Shown here piece after piece: positions 56,929 through 64,000 of a DNA stretch of 64,000 nt. A program made the position numbers and the translations under genes. How positions within the stretch are numbered: position 1 is the first letter of the stretch; each line of letters begins with the position of its first letter. The notes under the pieces were generated by a model. The model ran no database searches and was not told the DNA's origin. It was given only the letters and a program-made list of their open reading frames with translations. Source of the stretch: Neoscytalidium dimidiatum (Eukaryota; Ascomycota; Dothideomycetes; Botryosphaeriales; Botryosphaeriaceae); NCBI GenBank assembly GCA_037367355.1, contig CM074695.1, forward strand, positions 1,426,001 through 1,490,000. The letters are read 5' to 3'.

Positions 56929-59311
56929 AGCAAGAGACGGCACACGGCGCGGCGTGATTGACGACGTCGTCGGACTGGAGATAAAGGTGGAGAGGATGAA
57001 GAGCACCTAGCATTCTGCAGCGGCATGGTTGGTAGTACGCGTGTGAGTCGCAGGGCGGATCCTTGGTGCCGAGTCCTTTGTCACTGCTGAATTGAGAGGA
57101 AGGCGCGTCGCTGGTTGCGCTTTCGGATACTTTGATCGGTACCAGAAACGCTGTAGCGCTTTCTGCGGACTGCAATCGCAATGAGTGGGTGTAAGACAAA
57201 TAAGGGACGCTAAGGAAATTGCGGCGGCTGCTTTGTACAAACAGCAGTCCTCGTGCAAATCACGAGTGGTGTCAGACTCAGATTTCGGAGAGCCTCCCGG
57301 TGATTTTGCCGGTCCTCAGATTCAAATGCCTGTCTACTAATTTCATTCGGTAGGATTCTCCAATTCAATTTTGATTCTTCACCCGCGCGACATTGCGATA
57401 GCTAATTGTGGGTGTCTGCTTTGGTATCCGTCAGCGTTAAGAACAAATTAAAGGCTTGAGTTATCGAACTCACAGCCGAGTCTCTGGAGCAGGTTCAGAT
57501 ATCACTGATTACTCACTATCTGGAAATACTGAGTTCCAATTGACCGGTGCGGTGGCGGGAAAGTCGAGCACATGGGATTTGACTACGACTACCGAGTTCG
57601 CACACTTGCTAAGCACATAGATCGGTAAGAGCTTTTGAAAGATGTGTTTAGAAATCGAGATGGAGACCTCCCGAATACCCTTACGAATGATACGGTAACA
57701 GTCAGCTCCGCAGCTATTGTGATCGAGAACTCGCCTTTTCAATCCGTGTTCGACGGCCTTACACGTTGCATGTGGTAGATTTGGCCCTTGCAGGGCGAGT
57801 ATTTTGAGTACGTACGACGGTGGGTCGGAAGCTCTTTGAGAAGTTCAGATCCGCATCATTCCTTGGCCAGGGCGGCAATGTCTTTTGTGGTCGGAATGTG
57901 CGGGTTTGCTCGAAGCCTGCAAACAGCAGCCAGCCAATCAGGCCTTTTCATCATTGGTCATGTCTCTCGCAAAGCGAAAATGTGTTGAATACGGATACCG
58001 CGGAGGTGGCGATGCTGGTCTTCCAGAGGCTGTCCCCGTTGCCCATTACAGAGCTACCTGACTGGTTCAGCCAGATTCATCCCAGAAGGGTAAAGTCAGC
58101 GTCTCCGCTGTTTTCAACCAAGAAAATCGAGATTAAGTATAAGGCCTTGCCCATTGCCAACTTCGAATAATCAATTTCGAGAAGATCAAGAAGTTATTGG
58201 GTGTCTACTTCGGCACTTTCTGGTAGGCGGAGACGGCCAAGAAAACAGGGCTGTAGACTCCAAGTATATATTCTGAATATCCCGAGACTTTGGCCAAGCT
58301 GCAGCATCTATGACCTTTTAGAGTGAGGTCACGATCCCCAAGACGTTGTCGGAAGCTATCAATGCGGAGTCGTCCAAAGATCCTCAGACGGCAAGGAGAT
58401 GGCAGCTTGCTCTGACCGTGTTTCCGCTCAAAAGTGAGCTAGTGGAATAGGGGTTTTTTTTGGGGGGGAGGGCTAATACGTCTTGCGATACGGCAGTTTC
58501 TTTAGAGGAAAACAATTTAGTACTTGATGCTCTGCCCACATATACCCTCAAGATGGCAAGTCCTCTATGGCAGGCAACAAGCAGAAAACACAAAGGTTCT
58601 CCCCGGGGGATCCTTGTGGCGAAGGTAGGAAGAACTGTATACAAGAAAAAAAAAAATGGAATGTCGGTTTCAATGGGTTGTTCCGAATGTGCAGAAATGG
58701 TATTTTGAATCCCGTGTATATTAAGCGGCGATGAACATCCATCAGTGCGAAAGGGTCCAATGCCAGCGCTCACATGTTAATATCTCGTGTCTGATTGGCT
58801 CAATGAGCGGCCTCTCGATCTCACCTGCTTGCCCATCCCAGGGCCGCGGAGAGTTGAGTGTGGAGAGAGCGAAACAAGCTGAGAGCGGCAGAATGGCCGA
58901 AGAAAGGGCGTAGGAGGAAGACTGTCACACCACAAGATGCGCAGGGGAGATCGAGGGGTGGGCCGAGAAGCGCTTACGGGATAGAAAACAACGTAACGGG
59001 AACGTCGATCGTCGGGCCCCTGAGGCTCAAATAAAGCTGCGAAGAAAGTTGCACAGGTGGAGTGAAGATTGCATTCGACATGTGGTGAAGAAATGGCGTG
59101 CTGCGGCGGCGTGTTTTCGATCGGCTGTATCCCTGCCGCCGATCTCCCGCGCCCGCCTGTCAGTCCCGACGCTGTGTCCTGCCCCCGTCTCTCTCCACAC
59201 TCGATGACGTCTCCACACCTGTGCCGTCCCTTCTCCGCATTTATTCACAATTGCGATGCTCCTCACCGTCGCTTGCTTTGTGGTCCTTTGAACCGCGTCC
59301 TCCCACCCGCC
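56929..59311. other. Sparse region with possible coding relics
   Basis: About 2.4 kb. No intact gene is supported. Short stretches read like protein but are broken by stops and shifts, for example a minus-strand segment near 57855-57915 (NPHIPTTKDIAALAKE), a minus frame at 57509-57742 and a plus frame at 57820-58170. They may be relics of one degraded gene that I cannot name. The last few hundred bases are the promoter of the gene at 59312. Confidence 0.4.
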
Positions 59312-59746
59312 ATGACGGTCAGCACTCACGTCTTGAGTCTAGGGCCATACCGCTTCGCGCAGCTCTTCTCCGCAACCTCGCTGGCCTTTTTCTTCGGCTC
59401 CTGCAGCTACTCCTCGCTCTCCATGATGCCATCTCTCATCGCCGCGCCCCTATCCACCCACCAGAAGCTCTCTTTCTTCCAGCATATGATTCACCACGCC
59501 AACGCCATCGTCCCGCCCGCCCTGCTCTGCAGCATCGCTAGCCTAAGCTACCTTGCCTACAGCACGCCGCTGCCGACCTCACGCCAAACACATATCGTGG
59601 CCTTGGGAACTGTGGCCACGACGTTGGGCTTGCAGGTGCCCATACTACCAAAGAATAAGGCAGTGATAGCCATCGCGGAGAAAGGGGAGGGCAAAGGCGA
59701 TGATGGAGGCGAGGCCAATTGGAGAATAGCGGAACTATCGAGGTAG
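59312..59746 (+). CDS. Small membrane protein, DUF1772-like
   Basis: A single exon of 144 aa starting at ATG 59312. Three to four hydrophobic segments are visible (FAQLFSATSLAFFFGSCSY, IVPPALLCSIASLSYLAY, HIVALGTVATTLGLQVPIL). They are followed by LPKNKAVIAIAEK, which resembles the TN-K/R-L end of the DUF1772 (anthrone-oxygenase-like) family, and a short polar tail. Family members are small integral membrane proteins, some acting in polyketide pathways, but there is no polyketide synthase nearby. The protein is slightly shorter than usual (~160 aa), so a missed 3' exon is possible. Recognition is tentative. Confidence 0.55.
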   Translation: MTVSTHVLSLGPYRFAQLFSATSLAFFFGSCSYSSLSMMPSLIAAPLSTHQKLSFFQHMIHHANAIVPPALLCSIASLSYLAYSTPLPTSRQTHIVALGTVATTLGLQVPILPKNKAVIAIAEKGEGKGDDGGEANWRIAELSR

Positions 59747-62700
59747 AATTGGGGGAGGATCGTGCTGAGCGGCGTGGCTTTTTTTGTCACCACGTGGGAG
59801 ATGATTCCACGGCGGGATGGTGTGCCGTTGGCTGTTAGGCTCTGACACGCTGAATATGTGTGAGTAGATACGGGCAAACGTGTTGAATCAAGCGGCCGCC
59901 TTTTCTGTGATACCGCTGATTCAACATCCTACTTAGAAGGTTGATGTATCGGAAGCATATCTGGCATCCACCTAGCAAGGTTCACGTAAGTATAGGAACA
60001 TGTGAGTGGAACAGAGGCCGAACGAATATGACTCACCTTGACGGAACAGTGCCTGACCGTGCCAGATGAAAAAAAAAAAAAAGTGTTGAACGTGGCCAAC
60101 TATTTGCGTGGCAAAGATGGCAAGAGCAACGATGCTGAAGATTGTTTCAGTAAAAAGTGGTGCTATAGTTTCACTCAATGGATGTTAGGATGACTGACCG
60201 ATAGCACAAGTTGACAATAGGCCAATAGGTAGTATTGAAGCAGACTGAAATCTAAAAAGAGAAAGCGAATTTACACTCATAAAAAGCTTCCCTGAAGTTA
60301 CAAGCCGATCAATCATGATAAACGGCGAGAGTCACTGAGTATAGGTGGTTTATATAAATTCAGGAATTGAGTCTTTCATATAGCGCGAGTGGAGTAGTTG
60401 AAAACCCGGGTTTTAGGATGTTGATAAGGCCCATGCGGAGGTATCCCTCCACTTGGACGAGGCGGTGTAGCACTAGGTATGCTATTGAATGTCGGGCTGT
60501 GAAGTTGATATGGTAGCGCGAGGCGATCGCCGCCGTCGTGGGTGGAATAGGCGTAGCGCACTCGGGTGTGGGTGTACCCCTGGCCGCTTGCGATCGCCGT
60601 CCGGGTGTCACCCAATCGCCCACGATGCAGCCTGAGTGTTTGAGCCAGGCAGAGGGATCCACTTTGATTCAAGTCACGACGGAACTTAAACAAATACGCT
60701 ACACATATGACGCAGAAGCTCACTTGTCTCATCAATTTCCAGGTTGGGCTCAAACCCTTTGTAAATAAATTTATGATTGGCACGACCAAAGGCTGTAACT
60801 GCAGCGTTGTTGACGAGTGCTACGCCCAGAGTACGCAATGTTGTTTTTCTTTTTTCTTTTTTTCAACAGAATGTTTCCCCATCTAATGTATGGATCAGAT
60901 ATGGCAAAGTGCCTGAGACACTTACCCCTAGTGACCATGGTTGAACAGCCACGTCCCGAGGCCATTCACATGCGAACGTTGGATGTTTGGCTGATTTTCC
61001 ATGAGCTCAGGTAAGTAATGGAGCGTACGGGTCCGTGCTTGCAACGCAGCCAGCGATTCATCCGCTTCTATCAAAAAGCTTATATTGCTGTATGGGTCAG
61101 TCGATAGCAGATGTGGAGTACAAAATTATCTCATGGAATGAATATAGAAAATCCAAGATACTGTATTTCTGACTTGCACGTAGTCCATAACGTCTTAATG
61201 GGAAACATTATCCGTAAACGCCACACCAGTGCTCCGAATTCCTTGAAACCAAAAGTAAAATCACTTGACAGGGTTATGACGAGTAGAAAGTCCCTAAGAT
61301 TGTCAGCGAGAGGCTTTGAAGATCCCAAAGCTTAGGACATACAGCGTCTTCAGTCTCGCCGGACAATTTGGATCTGCTCAATTTCCATGACCCATCTGAT
61401 CTCCTGACTAGCGAAATCCAATAAAATGATGCAACTACCTGTTTCTAGAATAAAGATCAGCCAGTTGACTGCAAAAAGCTGCTGTCTTAATTTCGAATCT
61501 TGGAGAGACTGGGAACGCGACTGACTCCGAAGGAAAACATGAGGTAACATGTATGCCACGATGTGGACAATGTGCAGGACGAGAGTTACGAGAGCGATAA
61601 TTGCTTCATCCGAGAGATGCGCTATAGCATGAGCTACTTGGAAGTCCGTAAAGGAAAAATTACTCGAACTGGAACCGTACGCATATGTACCAACGGATGA
61701 TTGCAAAGGCGAAATCTAAGACTTGACGAGTTGTTGACTAATGCCAGAGGATGGAAAGTGTTGAGCTTGAACTGCGCTGTCGGATATTGGCCAAGGGTTG
61801 CAGCAGATATATACATCTGCATCGGTTCAGCACTGGGGCTAGAGGCAGCTATAGCGCGACGTAAGCTGTGGAGTTGCTTAAGACAAAGGCTTACGTGTAC
61901 TAGGCAGGCCGAGGAGGCGTAGCGAAGGTCCGCGACCGAGAAGGAATACTTGCGCTCACCGGTCCAAGTTTAGGATGCTCCGGTGTAACTGTGCTCAGCG
62001 ACCAGACTATGAGGCCTAGAAGCCTGGGCTCTGTGGGGCTGAGCCAATTGACAGTGTATCAGGAACGTCGACCATTACCACGACGTGTTCGCTCTTGCTC
62101 GGGCCATTGGTCTTCTGTAATTTCAATCTGTATATTGGATCCGCAGAATAATGTTTGGAATTATGTCATTTCCTGTATGGAAAAGAGGAATTTCAATTCA
62201 TCAGCTATATCAGCCACTGCCCGTCGTTTCAAGTACGACTCATCTGCCTGATCGCGTAGGAAACCAGGCAAAGGAACCACAACAGCTGAGGCACCCACTC
62301 CTATCCATCCCAGCCACACCGGTGTACCCATAAGCAGGGCCCCGCCTCTGTTTTTTTTTTTTTTTTTTGGTGCGTACATTTCGACCGTCGAGCTTTGGGT
62401 ACTTGTTGCGCGTATCTTGGGCTACACTCATTCGAACGTGTCAGTGCGATGCATTCCAAGTACAGATGCTGGTCTGATTGGAGATAAGTGCGTAGGATCA
62501 GACATAAGATGAAAGATGGTATGGTTGTTTCTCCAGAGGCGCGAGGCCGTCGGTTGAACTATGCATAAAAGTTGGAACATCATAGGAAAGCACGCTGACA
62601 TAAAAAGATTGTTGACATACCCAATGCAAATGAAAAGTCAAGCTCTGCATCCTGTGGATTAGTAGCCTGAGGTGCATTAAGAGCCTGGTCTCATAGATGC

Positions 62701-63426
62701 TGGAGTCATGCAGCATTTGCCGGGAGCTAGGAAACAAGAGCACCCGTTCATGTCGCATCTGGGGATGAATGCATCCTGGATGCGAAAGAGGACAGGGAGA
62801 CGACGTGCTAGTAGGGGCGTGCCCAGACGGACAGCGATGTTTCGTGGTGGGAGTGATTGAAAAGAAAACTTCCGGCAACAAGCGAATTTCCATCACTTCC
62901 GGCGAATACCCGGCCCCATCGCGCCCACGTGATTCAAACATAACATAACTAATCACTACCGAGAACAGGTTAGGATTCTGGTGAGATTCACGAGAGAGTC
63001 TCATCGCTACGCGTCATTCAGATGTCATACTGCAAGCCATGGGTTGGGTGATGAAAACGGTCTCGGCGCAAAGGGCTCCGTTTCCTGATGAGCAACGCCG
63101 ACTCTACCCCTCTCGCCCCGCGCTGATCCCCAAAATTCCGAACGGCTAGATCACAAGATGATTTCAGGAACCAAATACCACCTCGAATTTGGCCGCCAAT
63201 CAAGAGGCTTCCAGGAAATTATCCTGCACCATTCCGCTCTGAAGTGCGGGCAGAAGGCAGTTAGCAATGCTACAGTACAGGCGGACGGCAAAATGAGCAA
63301 CGACTACTGTCTGAGCAAGGGGGGAAAGAGTGGTTTATGAGCTAGAATAAAATGATTATCAGCAGCTAAATTCTCGCCAGTCTGAACAGATTCTGAAAGT
63401 GAAAAAAAAAAAAAAAAGAAATTTTC
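59747..63426. other. AT-richer gene-poor region
   Basis: About 3.7 kb with homopolymers (A-run 60067-60079, T-rich 60841-60863, T18 at 62351-62368, A16 at 63402-63417) and no intact gene. A possible membrane-protein exon (61350-61706, minus) is listed separately. The minus frame at 62498-63004 starts at an ATG but has no recognisable features. The A16 run ends ten bases before the alpha-galactosidase ATG. Confidence 0.45.
61350..61706 (-). CDS. Possible exon(s) of an unidentified membrane protein
   Basis: A 118-codon open stretch with two hydrophobic segments (IIALVTLVLHIVHIVAYMLPHVF and QLFAVNWLIFILETGSCIILLDF) separated by a polar loop. It opens at TTG, so the true start would lie upstream, possibly the ATG at 61822. 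A strong-looking intron (GTATGT donor near 61343, CTGAC branch, CTTAG acceptor near 61294) follows, but the frame preceding its donor is not the same one. The model does not close, so this may be a decayed gene. I cannot name a family. Confidence 0.25.
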   Translation of the reverse strand: MQSSVGTYAYGSSSSNFSFTDFQVAHAIAHLSDEAIIALVTLVLHIVHIVAYMLPHVFLRSQSRSQSLQDSKLRQQLFAVNWLIFILETGSCIILLDFASQEIRWVMEIEQIQIVRRD

Positions 63427-64000
63427 ATGGCTTCCAGAGTCTTACTTTTCCTTGCCTCAATTGCTTCCACGGCCGCTTTGGTCTTACCAGATGGCGTCGG
63501 CAGACTTCCGGCACTAGGCTGGAACTCCTGGAACGAATTCGCCTGCAACATTAGCGAAGACAAGTTCCTGACCGCGGCGAACAAATTCGTTGAGCTTGGC
63601 TTTAAGGTACATACCATCGCTCACATACCTCCATTATACACAGCTTTGACGAATATTTAATAGGATGCGGGCTACGAATATGTAAATATTGACGACTGCT
63701 GGTCCGTCAAGGCCGGCCGCGATAACACGACCGGCCGTATCATCCCCGACTACACCAGATTTCCCGACGGCATCAACGGCACCGCGGCCAAGATCCACGA
63801 CCTCGGCCTGAAGATCGGAATCTACAGCAGCGCCGGAGAGACCACCTGCGCCGGGTATCCCGCGAGTCTGGGACACGAAGAAATCGACGCCGCCACCTGG
63901 GCAGAATGGGGGATTGATTGTACGCGGCTACGCCCACAAAGCACTTCGAGAACATAAAGAAAAACTCACCATCCCCTCCTGTCAGACCTCAAATACGACA
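63427..64000 (+). CDS. Alpha-galactosidase, GH27 (partial, cut by window end)
   Basis: Exons 63427-63606, 63664-63919 and from 63986 past the window edge. A signal peptide ([18 protein letters not shown]) precedes the GH27 opening [16 protein letters not shown]. Next come [14 protein letters not shown], the short DYTRFPDGI segment, [34 protein letters not shown] and WAEWGIDYLKYD, whose last Asp is the catalytic nucleophile of clan GH-D. The YLKYD codons are split by intron 2 (66 nt). Family role: hydrolysis of terminal alpha-1,6-galactose from galactomannan, raffinose-type sugars or glycolipids, outside the cell. Only the N-terminal third is present; the acid/base residue and C-terminal domain lie beyond the edge. 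Confidence 0.95.

Noticed and set aside
62498..63004. 168-codon minus-strand frame with an ATG
   Set aside because: No motif, odd His/Ser/Leu composition, and no intron or neighbour logic.

Overview
The window looks like nuclear DNA of a filamentous ascomycete (Pezizomycotina). Most genes carry several short GT-AG introns, usually 50-70 nt, with CTGAC/CTAAT-like branch sites. The gene content is typically fungal: a Zn2Cys6 regulator, an allantoate-type permease, FET3/FTR1 iron uptake, an Rsp5 adaptor and a GH27 galactosidase. GC-rich spacers and small secreted proteins would suit a plant-associated Dothideomycete, but that class assignment is only an inference. All gene models below were spliced by eye and checked for reading phase.

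Layout. 0.6-7.6 kb: minus-strand genes for a small charged protein, an Hsp70/HSPA12-like ATPase and a WDR8/WRAP73 beta-propeller. 9.6-10.3 kb: an unrecognised secreted protein near copies of a 26-nt inverted motif. 10.3-19.5 kb: about 9 kb with no supportable gene, GC-rich and full of micro- and minisatellites. 19.5-27.8 kb: a Zn2Cys6 transcription factor and the importin KAP104 (transportin), separated by a 3.5-kb repeat-rich spacer. 30.7-35.0 kb: an SSH4-type SPRY/PY-motif membrane adaptor and a Dal5-type MFS permease. 36.1-40.9 kb: divergent FET3 (multicopper ferroxidase) and FTR1 (iron permease), sharing a 1.16-kb promoter that contains a perfect ATCAGATAA GATA-factor site. 41.5-47.5 kb: a BTB protein, a VWA-domain protein and an F-box/LRR-like protein.

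47.5-54.1 kb is a decaying block. It holds a multi-membrane-span family gene with two one-base frame shifts, a sterol-methyltransferase-like gene whose two halves lie on opposite strands (best explained by a ~1-kb inversion), an 18-bp minisatellite close to that breakpoint, and a cysteine-rich secreted-protein gene broken by one base. 54.1-56.9 kb encodes an SRA-YDG-like protein with a very long disordered tail. 57-63.4 kb is sparse, with a small DUF1772-like membrane protein and possible relics. The right edge cuts a GH27 alpha-galactosidase.

FET3 and FTR1 are the clearest functional unit: Fet3 oxidises Fe(II) at the plasma membrane and Ftr1 imports the product. The other genes appear to be independent.
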